DNA of 64,000 nucleotides, taken from assembly GCF_029407905.1 (NCBI RefSeq), contig NC_073642.1:7998001-8062000 (forward strand), read 5' to 3'. This document shows positions 22,882-34,209 of the stretch, piece after piece. Position 1 is the first letter of the stretch. Each line of letters opens with the position of its first letter. The notes below the pieces were generated by a model. It was not told where the DNA came from, searched no databases, and was given only the letters and a program-made list of their open reading frames with translations. Origin of the DNA: Bubalus kerabau (taxonomy: Eukaryota > Chordata > Mammalia > Artiodactyla > Bovidae). A program made the position numbers and the translations under genes.

Positions 22882-23570
22882 AGCATTACATTCAAACTTA
22901 GTCAAACAAGTAGAGCTAAAAATGTCAAATTTTTTAGCTAAGCAAAAACTCATTTCCTAAAATATATTATACATACTATACACACACACACATACCACAC
23001 ACAAAATCTTTTCTCCTATACTTGATAAAGGCTTGAACAAGAACAACAAAAAAAGAGAGAAACTGGAAAATAATAACTAAATGAAATGAGAGCACTGAAT
23101 ATGAAATAGAAAAAGTAAAACAAACTAAATGAAAGCAAAAGATCATCATACAGTGCAGTTGTTTTTAAATGTCACTGCTCTTAGAATCACATCTGGAGCT
23201 TTGAAGGAAAAAACACTACCTGGGCACTCAACAGTTTTCAAAAAAATTCCAAGATAATTCTAATGTGCATCTGGATTTTAAAAAGTGATATCAGGTTTTT
23301 CTATTAAATGGTAGTTTTAGTGATATAGAATTCTATTATTATCTGTTGACTAATCATAATACAATGGTATTAAATAATAAATAAATTACATAAATAAGTA
23401 AATAAATACATAAATAAATAAATTACATAATCACAACAGTAAAAGACATTTATCAGTTTTCACAATCAATAGTCAAAGAAGAAAATAAAAGATAATCACA
23501 ACTGTAAGCCATAATGGAAACATTATAAACCAAAAAATATTAAATAATTACATACAATTTAGGGGGTTAA
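22882..23570. repeat. Simple-sequence-rich intronic stretch
   Basis: It contains an (AC)n run at about 22978-23003 and (AAAT)n-type repeats at about 23372-23430 (AAATAAATACATAAATAAAT). Nothing else is recognised. Confidence 0.75.
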
Positions 23571-23574
23571 ATAG

Positions 23575-23905
23575 AGGGATGTGCTAAATGGAAGTGCCTA
23601 CATGCACATGTTTTCATCTACCCAGCCAGTCTATGTCTTTTGGTTGGTGCATTTAATCCATTTACATTAAGGTAATTATTAAAATATGGCAAGCCTCTAG
23701 TATTCCTGTCTGGAAAATCCCACAGAGGAGCCTGGCAGGCTACAGTCTATGGGGTCACAAGAGTGGGACATGACCCAGTGACCAAACAACAACAACAATG
23801 ATCCTATTACTTTTCTTAACTGTTTCTGATTTTTTTGTAGGTCTTTTCCTTCTCTTTTGTTTCCTGCCTAAAGAGGTTTCTTTAGCATTTGTTGTAAAGC
23901 TGGTT
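23575..23905 (-). mobile_element. L1 fragment, antisense
   Basis: The plus strand has TATGTCTTTTGGTTGGTGCA, TTTAATCCATTTACATTAAG and, after the SINE, TTTCCTGCCTAAAGAGGTTT and AGCATTTGTTGTAAAGCTGG. These are reverse-complement L1 ORF2 landmarks. A Bov-tA tail interrupts it. Confidence 0.78.
23690..23798 (+). mobile_element. Bov-tA SINE 3' part, sense
   Basis: From a diverged GGCAAGCCTCTAGTATTCCT to the CAAACAACAACAACAA tail. It is 5'-truncated and diverged, and it lies inside the antisense L1. Confidence 0.82.
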
Positions 23906-24890
23906 TTGTGGCAGTGCTGCCCACCAGAGCAAGACTCAGTTTTTCCCACTACCAGTCCCTCCCCTCAGGAGGCTTACCCAAGCCTGTGAACCTCATCCAA
24001 CAGACAGCAGACATAAGAAGCAACAGTTACAACCCCCAGTCCACCAGAATGAAAACCACATCAACAGAAAGCTAACCAAAATGAAAAGGCAGAGGATTAT
24101 GTCCTAGATGAAGGGACAAGATAAAACCCCAGAAAAACAACTAAATGAAGTGGAAAGAGGCTGCCTTCTGAAAAAAGAATTCAGAATAATGATAGTGAAT
24201 TCTTTATCTCGGAAAAAGAATGGAGAAGATGCAAGAAATGTTCGAGAAAGACCTAGAAGAATTAAAGAACAAACAGAGAGGGATAATACACTACAAGGAA
24301 TCAAAAGCAGAATAACTGAGGCAGAAGAACAGATAAGTGACCTGAAGACAGAATGGTGGAAATCACTGCCACTAAACAGAATATAAAATAAAGAATGAAA
24401 AAAAAAAAAAAATGAAGACAGCCTAAGAAATCTCTGGGATGACATTAAACACACTAACATTTGCATCATAGGGGTCCCAGAAGGAGAAGAGAGAGAGAGA
24501 AAAGACCTGAGAAAATATTTGAAGAGATAACAGCTGAAAACTTCCTTAACACAGGAAAGGAAAAAGTCAACCAAGTCTAGGAAGCACAGAAAGTCCCAGG
24601 CAGGATAAACCCAAGGAGGAACACTCCAAGACACATAGTAATCAAACTGACAAAAATTAAAGATGAAGATAACATATTAAAAGCAATGAGGTAAAAATTA
24701 CAAGTAACATAAAAGGGAACTCCCATAAGGTCATCAGCTGATTTCTCACCAGAAACTCTACAAGTCAGAAGGGAATGGAACAAAATATTTAAATTGATAA
24801 AAGGAAGAACATACAACCAAGAATACTCAGTAAGACTTTCATTCAGATTTGAAGGAGAAATCAAAAGCTTTACAGACATGCACATATGTT
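23906..24890 (+). mobile_element. Artiodactyl L1 5' leader and ORF1 fragment, sense
   Basis: The leader (GCTGCCCACCAGAGCAAGAC, GACAGCAGACATAAGAAGCA) runs into an ORF1 region with a coiled-coil-like stretch. The frame at 24108-24386 is rich in E, K and R and reads ITEAEEQISDLKTEW, a typical L1 ORF1 pattern. The text CCAGAAGGAGAAGAGAGAGA and AACTCTACAAGTCAGAAGGG further on also matches L1 ORF1. An A-run at 24399-24412 breaks the frame. ORF1 of L1 is an RNA-binding chaperone in intact elements; this copy is dead. Confidence 0.82.
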
Positions 24891-25404
24891 AAAATGGCAT
24901 AATAGTGCCTAATCCCTCAACTTTATCAAGTTGTTAAAATTGAAGGTGAAAGTAATCTGTGAAATTTAAATGACTACACAGTATGTTGTTTAGGCATAAG
25001 AATTTTTAAATAATTGCCACAATAATATGTACTGCTACTTTAGTAAACATGTATAAACATATCTACTAGTATAAAAGGCTACAAATTTATAAAACACAGA
25101 TGGGAAAAATATACATAGAATACCAGAATCTACTTGCCCTGAAAAAGTCCTCAAAATTTAACTAAAAATTCCTCTTTTATATTTTTTCACTATTTCTCTG
25201 ATATGTATACAAACCCTTTCATTACATAAGAAATCTGCAGACTTTAAAGGCATACAGAAAAGTTTGAAATTTTTAAAAAACTGAAACTACACTGATAAAA
25301 TACAAATGAACTCTGATCTGAAATATGCTTGTCAGAGCCCATAGGTAGGTAAAGATTCTTTATTTGAGTTGATGGATCAGTAAGGAGCGTATACTACTAA
25401 TAAT
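24891..25404. other. Intronic sequence, no feature recognised
   Basis: AT-rich sequence without a frame, RNA structure or repeat that I can name. Confidence 0.55.
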
Positions 25405-25622
25405 AATTAATAGAGCAGGAATACAATTTTGGAGTCAGAGAACTTGGATTTGAATCCTAGTTCTTCAATTTACTAAATGTATATCTTCAGTTTCCTCATC
25501 TGTAAAAAGAGCAAAATAATGTTGTCCCTTACTTTTAGTCTAACAAAGTTTATAAATTAACAAGCAGAATTCTTGGCATACATCCTTCTCCAGTATATGG
25601 CAGTTATTATTATTCTCATTAC
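25405..25622 (+). mobile_element. MIR SINE, sense
   Basis: The order GGAGTCAGAGAACTTGGATT, TGAATCCTAGTTCTTCAATT, CAGTTTCCTCATCTGTAAAA and ATGGCAGTTATTATTATTCT follows the MIR consensus from the B box to the 3' end. The CAGTTTCCTCATCTGTAAAA core is particularly clear. Confidence 0.87.
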
Positions 25623-26299
25623 TAGCGACACATTTGGAAATATGTCCTACAGTACAAGGCCAATTAAGAGAGAATTCTCTTTGGCATGCAGCAAAAGGCA
25701 CTCTTTTCTATACTTTATTTGCGCAGAATAGAGTTGGAGGCAACTGCCTCTGGAGACAGTGATTCATCTCCCTGAGCCAAGGACTCAAAGTGGGACATGA
25801 CACAGGAAACAAATTGAATGGGGCTACATGTAACGATCAAAATACAAAGTTAAAGAAAAGCTGGCACTGGCTAGTTTTTCTATAGTTTAGTTTTCTTTCC
25901 TATCCTAGTTTTATGGGGGAAAAAAAATGAAGAGTTGATGATTTTAAAATAGTTTGGTTTAGACCTCATCTCAGGTTTTCAATATTCCAAAGATTTCTGT
26001 TTATACCTCCAGGCCAATTTGTGTATGGAATATAATTTTTTATATATGCCCGTAACAGGATGAATTGTTTTCTACTGAAGGTAAAAGAAAACATGAATCA
26101 ACTGTGTTCAAAGCTATACTTTATACTTTATATACATTATATTTTATAATTATACATTATACTTTATATACATTATACTTTAACCAGTATAATGTCACAC
26201 AGACACAAGTATTTAATACAGACATTCAAACTGTGCAAACAACACAATGTCAAATAGAGTAAGAAAAAGCAGTACTGAAATTACAAGATATCGTGGGCT
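25623..26299. repeat. Intronic sequence with an AT-rich cryptic repeat
   Basis: At about 26110-26195 the motifs TATACTTTATA and TACATTATA recur several times in an imperfect array. The remainder is unrecognised. Confidence 0.6.
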
Positions 26300-26455
26300 T
26301 CGGACTCTGAAACCTGGCTTTTCCAATCAAACACTCCAAGCCAGTTACCTCCTCTGTGAAATGAAGGTAATAATACCTATGACATGAGCTTGTTATGAAG
26401 AGTCAACAATCTAGTCCCTTGAATAACAGCTGGTACTCAACATCTTAGTCTTTTA
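26300..26455 (+). mobile_element. MIR fragment, sense, diverged
   Basis: GGACTCTGAAACCTGGCTTT, AGTTACCTCCTCTGTGAAAT, GAAGGTAATAATACCTATGA and ACAGCTGGTACTCAACATCT are in MIR order. It is weaker than the copy at 25405. Confidence 0.62.
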
Positions 26456-28009
26456 CCTCCTTCCTGAATATAAAGTGAAGATCACAAAACAGAGTGGAGT
26501 CTAAAGAGAACCAGGCAATCCTCGCTTTAAGCTGACACAGCACAGCCTGCTGGCGAGGCAGACACCTAAACACTCAGCAAGGTCACAGGCTATACAGGCA
26601 GGGCTGTGGCAGCCTCTTGAGAGTGTACTCTCGCCAAGCCCGTCAGCTGGCAAAACCCCAAGCACAATGGAATGACATTTTTAATCATGATGCTCTTGAA
26701 ATGTTAAGTATTTTCTGCAAGAAAAAGCTTTGAGCTATTTCTCTATTCTTATAACAGAAAATCTTCACTCAGGAATTAACTTTGGAAGAGATCATTAATT
26801 TACCAGCTAATAAGCTGTTTCTCCCATTAATTTCAATGGACCAAGAGTTTTCAATAAATAATACTGGATATTGCAGTAATACTTTTAAGTTCCTGTGCAA
26901 AAAGTGCTCTGTACATGAATTTTATAAATCAAGGAAGTTGTCCATGTGCATAGATGTTAAAGCAACAAAGAACTTTTTCATGTGGCTTTTTAAAGTGCTG
27001 TTCTGTGTCTAAAATGCTTCCCTTTTTTTCTTTCAGACTCAGAGATCAAAGTATTGTTACTTAAAAATTAGCAAAAGCTAGCAGTCCTGCATAAACTCCA
27101 ATTCTCTTTCTCTCTCTGTTTTGACTTCAAGGGCCTGGCATATGCAGTCCACATGGCTGAAGAAGGAACAAAAAGCTCCTGTGTGTCGAGGCTACTGCTC
27201 TTTTAACCATACTGCAGAAGCAGGCACAGGAGGACAGCACACGCCAGACCAAACAGGATCTGTTTACTGCACAATGACCAGCATGAAACTCATTTATTTT
27301 ATCAAAAGGTGAATGATGTATTCTATTCAACAAAATTACGGGGCAATGGAAACCAGAACATGAAAGCAATAGACTGAAGTAGGCTGTTTGGAATGGTCCA
27401 TCAATGTTATTCCAATTACCATGGTTCAGTAAACCAGATTATTAGTCACAATCACATTTTTATTTACTATAAAATCTGGGTTGCTTCACAATGAATTCAG
27501 AATAATTTACAGTGTATTCCCAAATCATCTTTAAAACTAAGTCCCTACATGATGCATTTGACACAGAACTTTTTGATTACTTTTTCAGAATCATTAATTA
27601 TTTAAAGTGCTAGTTTCTCTAAATAGACATACACATACAACCATTTAATCTTTTACATAATCATATTCTTTCTGGTCTATTCAACTTTTACTAAATAATA
27701 TTTCACAGTGAATTATGATTTAATTATGATTTAATACTTTACACAAGTAGATTGTCAATGTTAAAATAAATTGATTTCAATGAATCTGAATAACTGAAGG
27801 CTTTCTCTGCAGTTGGTTTCAATATTCAAGCAGCAGCATCTCTATTTGCATTGCACAGTCAAGTAATAGAGACATTATTACACGCAATGGGCATGACACT
27901 GTGCTAGATGCCTAGGGTACAAAAGTGAAGACACACACTGCACCAACCCTTTCTTACCACCAACCCTTTCTTACCATCTAGTCAAACAATAAAGGTAGTT
28001 TATGTTGAT
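26456..28009. other. Intronic sequence, no feature recognised
   Basis: A slightly GC-richer stretch at 26500-26665 and short frames at 26782-27012 and 27121-27369 show no recognisable domains. A 17-bp tandem duplication (ACCAACCCTTTCTTACC) occurs at 27942-27976. Confidence 0.55.
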
Positions 28010-28190
28010 TGGGTGCTTATGTAGTATTTATGAGTGATACAAGTGTTTTAAATAGATCTTACTTAATTCTCACAATAGTTCTATGAAGTAGGTATTAACA
28101 TTACCCCATTACTGAGACTTAGACAAGCTAAATAGCCTTTCTAAGCTCAAGATCAGACAGCTATTAAATGGTAGAGCTGGAATTTAAAAG
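28010..28190 (-). mobile_element. MIR SINE, antisense
   Basis: The plus strand shows the reverse-complement MIR landmarks in order: TTACTTAATTCTCACAATAG, TTCTATGAAGTAGGTATTAA, CATTACCCCATTACTGAGAC and GCTATTAAATGGTAGAGCTG. It is immediately followed by a CHR SINE. Confidence 0.83.
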
Positions 28191-28197
28191 GATGTCT

Positions 28198-28320
28198 GGG
28201 ACCTCTCTGGAGGTCCAGAGGTTAAAACTCTGCACTTCCACTTCAGGGGTTGTGGATTCAATCCCTGGTCGGGGAACATAAGATCCCACATGCCATGCAG
28301 TGCAGCAGAAATAAATGAAT
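28198..28320 (+). mobile_element. CHR-type tRNA-derived SINE, sense
   Basis: Head GGGACCTCTCTGGAGGTCCA, box-B-like GATTCAATCC, then CTGGTCGGGGAACATAAGAT and an A-rich AAATAAATGAATAAAAG tail, into which an L1 3' end has inserted. Confidence 0.9.
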
Positions 28321-28329
28321 AAAAGCATG

Positions 28330-28474
28330 GGAGGGAGGAGGGAGGAGGGTTCAGGATGGGGAACACATGTATACCTGTGCCGGATTCATTTTGATATTTG
28401 GCAAAACTAATACAATTATGTAAAGTTTAAAAAATAAAAAAAAATAAAAAAAAAAAGAAATGCAAAAAAAAAAA
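28330..28474 (+). mobile_element. Artiodactyl L1 3' terminus with poly(A), sense
   Basis: The segment GGAGGGAGGAGGGAGGAGGG, then GATGGGGAACACATGTATAC, GATTCATTTTGATATTTGGC and ATACAATTATGTAAAGTTTA followed by an A-rich tail is the 3' end of the bovine L1 family. AAAAGCATG at 28321-28329 and 28475-28483 forms a TSD. It is extremely short because of 5' truncation. Confidence 0.9.
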
Positions 28475-28483
28475 AAAAGCATG

Positions 28484-30927
28484 CCTGTCTCCTTAACCAT
28501 GATATTACTTAAGCCGCCTCCCTTAACAGATCATTTCCGTACAAGCAGGGCCCCCCTACATAACACAGGAAGTAACACTACCTAGCAGATGGCATGGGTG
28601 CAGTGGGCACCTGAGGACAGGCTTGCCCAAACATCCAGGTGTGATACCAGGAGACACTGACAAGGAGCTAAATGATGAACAAAATATCCCTCCACTTTTG
28701 TTAAAAGATCAGATAAGTGGTGGGGTGGTTCTGACTTACAGATTTAGGACAGCAATTTCAAGAAATACCAAGAATTCCTTCAGAGAAGATCCTAGAGGAG
28801 TCTTGAGGCTGACTGTCCAGAACAGGCTTGGGAACTATACAGGAGCACTTCTTCCAGCCAGGGGAGCTAGCACGGAGAGCAAAACATCTTCACTCTGCAT
28901 CTGACCGTCAGCTCTTGCTCAGCTGGACTAGAACCTGTTCTCTTTTTCCCCAATTTAAGAACTTGATTGAAAACTATGACTGACTCTTGTCAACTGACAA
29001 CATCTTCCAGACTTTGCTTGTACCGCACATTCTTGTCACTATTTAAAAAAACAAATTAACAAAAACTTTGCTGGCAGAGATTCTGCTCATGAATCTAGCC
29101 CTCACACTACTTATTTTGGTTCCACATCTGTATCTTTTTAAGAATGAGTAGTAATTCTTTTTCCTAATTGATAGTTGAGGAAAACAGTTTCAGTTTTTTC
29201 ATATTAATCATTGCCTACCCCAAACCCTATTCCAAAAACTTTGAGAAAAATACACACTTGTCCCTTTAAAGCCCACCTACTCTAGGTGAACTTTCCTCTT
29301 CATACATTAGCACAGGAAAAGTCAGTGTCTGCCCACACTAGAGAAGCCATATTAAATAATCCTATCAACTCTATCATATTAAATAATCCTGTTTACACCC
29401 TAAGAAAACCTTAAGGCAAGAGTAAAGGTCTGAAATGATGAAAAAATAAAGCAGAGGGGATTCATTAAGATAGTGGAAAAAGTCAGATGAGTAAGTCACA
29501 CCAGGATGCAAATTTTTCTTAAATAAATACTTGCAAAGAAAGGAGCTCAAAAGAAGAATTGAACACCCTCTTTCTTGAAAAAATACACATTCCAGAGTTA
29601 CAACTTTGCTCCTGAAATAGGGTCTATATAAACTTCAGTTAATAGAAAATGTCTCTCTCATTTCTTCCCACTACTAGTTTTTGAACCTTGTTTTCAAGCC
29701 TTTCTTTTCTCCTTTTTCATTATGCCTTTGATTGGAGACCTGCCCAACAATCCCTACAGAACATGATTTTGGGTCCCTCCTTGGAAAGCAGAAGATACCT
29801 TCTACTCAAACGTAAGACTGATTCCAACCTCTGGGCTTCTGGTCTGAACCAGAAAAAAACATTTTAGCACTGAAACGTATTTAAGGCTACAAACTTTGCA
29901 GATTATTCCCATTAAACAATGACCTCAATGCAGTATTTCTTCAAGCTGCAGATCAAATGCATTCCACGGTTCAGTAAAGCACAGTTTACATTCATCTGAG
30001 ATTAAGGAATTATTAACTGGTTTCCATCTGGTGTCCATACCGGAGTTTAAGTTTGAACAGCTTCACTTTGTGGATTTAAATATTTTCTTAAAAAACAGTA
30101 AACAGCAATTCTTTTCCTGACCTTCTAAGCAGATACAGAGAAAGCAAGAATGAGAAGCAATAGTGAAAATAAGTGTACTTAAAAAATTGTGTCATTTATA
30201 TACCATTTGCAACAACAACAAAAAGATTTCAGCATGGACTTTGAAAGTACCTACAAACTACTTTCTAAAATTGCACTGATACTTGGCATAAACTTTTTTT
30301 TCACCCTACACAACGTATCCTATTCCTACAAAGGAAAAATGACTACAGCTACCACAGAAACTAGAGTAATCTCCTGTTATGTGATAAAAAGCACACTTTT
30401 GTATCCCTATAAAAGTTACAGGATATAGCCCACAGTAATAAGAAGCTATCATTTTACTCACAGCCCAAGTCCTTGGCACACAGAATAACTTTTCCTGAGA
30501 AAATAAATACTTTACTACCAGAATGTCCAAGGAACAACAACTCTTGGACTGATTTAGGAACATGAATAATTTCCCAATAGTAGGAAGCTATTTTCTCACT
30601 AATTTTTAGGCTTACGACATGGGAGTCCACACACCAGCATACTCTGTTAATCTCAGCGTCACTTGCCAAATGTTTTTGGTTAAGAATTCATTCACTGTTT
30701 TCTAAATTAATACTCAGAAATTCCACCTGCCATCGTGGGTGCAACTTTTGTTATCTTAAACTACAGAAGTTCCTGACGTTGAGTTTAGCTGACACAGCAC
30801 TTCCTGGGGGCTAACTAAAGAATGCTCTTCCATAATCAATTTGTACACGGGCAACCTCACAGAACTTGTATCTATTATTCAACATGAAATAAGTTGTAGA
30901 CATTACTGAATAATGGTTTATTAATTA
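28484..30927. other. Repeat-poor LRRC28 intron
   Basis: No interspersed repeat or gene is recognised across about 2.4 kb. Short frames (28623-28904, 30189-30428 and others) have no recognisable domains. A 16-bp duplication (CATATTAAATAATCCT) occurs at about 29347 and 29372. Confidence 0.55.
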
Positions 30928-30991
30928 TGCAAGAGCAAAAATTAACTAGATTTACTGCAAGAGCAGTAAATCTAGTTAAAAAAAAAAAACA
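30928..30991. repeat. Perfect 17-bp-stem inverted repeat with direct repeats
   Basis: TTAACTAGATTTACTGC at 30942-30958 and its exact reverse complement at 30963-30979 are separated by the four bases AAGA. The ten-base TGCAAGAGCA occurs at 30928-30937 and again at 30956-30965, overlapping the loop. A run of A follows at 30978-30990. The structure would form a stable hairpin in single-stranded DNA or RNA. No transposon family with this terminus is known to me. Confidence 0.92.
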
Positions 30992-32019
30992 CCTTAGGGG
31001 GAAAAATCCTTTTCTTTGTATTTTCCTATATTTTCAGAAGCCCAGAGGAGAGTCACATCTTTATGAGCTATTTAGTCTACAGAGCTATACTGAATCAACA
31101 AGACCTCTATTAAATCTCATAGCACAAGGCTCACGTGATTAATTTCCTTTCCTCCTCACTGACAGTCAGCAGTGGGAACAGAGCTTCTGTGTGTACACTA
31201 GTCTGTCACTCAGCTGTCATGGTATAGCTATAACAGGAACATCCTCCTTTCTTGATACAACTTTTCATCTTAAAAAGAACACACTCCATGGGTGTTAATG
31301 ATTTAGATAGAATTATAAGTGATTTAAATCATCTGTACTATAGCTTCTGTAACTGCTTTATGAAGAGGCTATAATCTGACATAAAAGTCCCATTAAAAAA
31401 ACTGTCTTGTCCTGAAAACTGCTTTGTCCAAAGTTCTGTGGCAAGAAACTGAATTCAGTAAGTAGCTCTCCTCCGATTACAGGCAGAGATATCAAAGATA
31501 TTAAAGATATTTCATAAGCACTCAGCTCCTACATTAGAATCATGGTTAAACATAGGAGTCTTCTATCTGAAACCTTGAGTTGTGTGTATGTGTATTTACA
31601 TTGTATCTGACTTAACTACATTACAAAGGCGTCCCTATATGCTGTTTTCAACAATTCAGTTCTCTGAGGAAAGTTGGTGTGAGCAGGTGCCTGCTCGTTT
31701 TACCCTGTCCTGTACAGTTCTTAGCATTAGACAGTTTTGTATTAGAAAGGAGTTGAAGGAAAGGTTTCAAGCACACAGAGTCCATGGAAGGAAGGACAGC
31801 TATGAACTTATTTTCTTCCTAAAGACTTAATTAAATTCCCTTTCTAAATCTACCTTCTATGGTGTTAAAGACAAAAAAATCAAAAACCATAATCAGACTG
31901 AGAAGATTGCTGATACTTTTGTCAGCTTCAACTTCATCTTCACAGAGTACGTGGTCTCTGCTCTCCTGAAGCCCTCTGGGCAACCTCACCCTGTAGCTCT
32001 CTGGTTGTCTCATCCACTT
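30992..32019. other. LRRC28 intron, nothing recognised
   Basis: No gene or interspersed repeat recognised. TCAAAGATATTAAAGATATTT forms a small duplication near 31492-31513. Confidence 0.55.
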
Positions 32020-32840
32020 CTTCACAAAGACCATGCAACCCACCAGTGAAGAAAGGCCCCCAGAGCTTGTCTCAGTTATCTGGCCCTTTACTCATGCTGT
32101 TCTCAAAGAACCCGGTCTGAGACCAGGGCAGAGCACTGATCCAGGCAGCCTGCTTCCTTCTCACTGGACGGTCTTCACCAGATCCTCCTGCCTGTATGAC
32201 TTTCTAGTAGAGAGGAAAGCCTGCCCACAGGCCTGTGTCCGGCCACGGCTGAGAGCCTCATGAGATGGGATGGTGCCCTGGGGAGTGTGGAAGCTGCTTC
32301 CGCATCTTTGGCTGTCCACGGTCCCAGGATCGAGAGTTATGGAGAGCTTGAATGTTGGGAGGGACCCTGCTCAGAACCCAGTGCAGACCTTCTTGCCTGT
32401 CTTCGATAACATATTAACAAGTTCAGCAAGGCTTTGGGGGCGACAAGAAGCCTCGAGATAGAAACTAACCGGTAAGGCTCTCCTCACCACTGAACACAGT
32501 GCTGAAGAAGAGATGTCCACGTCCATAGCCACAACAGCACTCAACACGGTATATAGAGAAGATGCCTCAGGGCATAAGGGAGGTGTCAAAGCAGAAAGCA
32601 GCCTGGCAAAGTGCAGTGGACTCTACCCTCCACCCACAGCCATTTCTATCGCCTTGCACCAGCCACTGCCACTCGGGTCAGCTGCTGTGTCCCCACACCC
32701 CCTGGCACCTCAGATGTTAACAGTGGTCAGCCATCTGCAGGGACGGCTTCCCTCTCTTTTCCCAACACCCCTGTCATCCCAGCACATGCTGTACTGTGTC
32801 CCTGGTGAAACAACAGGTAGGAATGAGCAGAACTGACTAG
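32020..32840. other. GC-richer block of unknown origin
   Basis: This stretch is clearly richer in G and C than its surroundings. On the plus strand it carries three short frames nearly end to end (32033-32263, 32270-32461, 32513-32836). None has a domain, signal peptide or repeat I recognise, and I see no convincing splice pattern. It could be a decayed processed pseudogene, an intronic transcript or chance composition. I do not call a gene. Confidence 0.4.
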
Positions 32841-34209
32841 GGGGATGAGGAGTCACGGCTGGAGGAGATAAAAAACAGTTATCTTATGTACCTTCAACAT
32901 AACTCTAAACTAAGCAGGATAAATGTTATCATTTCTGGTTCCAGATAAGGAAAATGAAGCTGAGAGAGGTTTTGGTGATTTCCTCCAAGTAATGCTCTAT
33001 GAAGTGATGGAGACAGTCTAGAACTTGTGTCTTTGGATTTGTAACTTGGTATTTGTCCACTATAACTGTTCTACAAACTGTGGTTTATGCAGCAGGGGTA
33101 CATTTATTTTCTAATATCAATTTATATTCAATAATTTGCTCACTTGAAAGAAAGCTCTGATTTCTTAGGAATGTAGCTTGCTTCTGAAATGGTTTTACTT
33201 TAGTTTCTTCAGTTTAAAAAAGAATTTAATTACGTTTATAGAAAAGTAATCTTCTTAAATTGGATAATTATTTATTACTCAAACTGATGCTCATGTCTCT
33301 CCTAATTTTCAATTCTCTCAGGATTTAAGTTTTCTTAAAGATATTATTTATTGAAAATAATTTGTGCACTGTATTATGATAGAAAATATTTCCTTTCAGG
33401 GACTAGTAAATTATTCACTTCATTGCTCTCAAGATAAATTATTCATTTTAAAAATGCTTTTATGAATAATATCATATGATGCTTATTCTGACAGTTTAGG
33501 GTTCTGTGGGGCTTCAAATTTTAATTTTTTTAAATGGCAGTTCTGTTCCTTACAAGTTAACAAAATAATCCAATTCTCAGTGAATATTAATGCATTATTT
33601 TATTAAAGGCCTGTGTTCTTTAACACATCTTATATTGAAATGGGCTACTACAGAAATCTATAGTACACACTACGTTATTTATTAGCCAGGGTGACATTTC
33701 TAGCTCAGCAGGCAGTTCAAAACTCTTTAAAATTGTCTAGTCTGGTTGTCCGGCAATACTAATCATTAGGATACTCAATGACATTTTTTCTACATGGAAG
33801 CTAACATCTAAGAAGATATATTTGCACAGTAGCTATTCTTTCATCTTGCTCAATACCACTTGTCAATTTTATAGTTTTATATATATAAAATATACATATA
33901 TAATACCTATTTGCATATTATATATATACATACATTTTAATTCCTTTCTCTGAGTAAATCATCTCATATTTCATATTTTTTTCTAAATAAATTTTTAACA
34001 CAGGTTATTTTAACATATGAAATCCATAACAGAAATAAACTTTATTTGTTAACTGGGAATGATGCTTTGTTCATTGCAAAAATGAATTTAGAGAAGCATC
34101 TTCAACATAAACACAATAAAGGAAACTAATCCTTCCCAGTCAAGGAAACAAAGGCTTTCCATCTTATTCTTTAGATGTTTTACATTGCCATACAAATAGG
34201 ATTACTTAC
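32841..34209. other. LRRC28 intron next to the 34210 exon
   Basis: A possible MIR antisense scrap lies at about 32905-33010 (CCAGATAAGGAAAATGAAGC), and a TA-rich microsatellite at about 33876-33935. Otherwise nothing is recognised. The LRRC28 donor site occupies 34204-34209. Confidence 0.55.
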
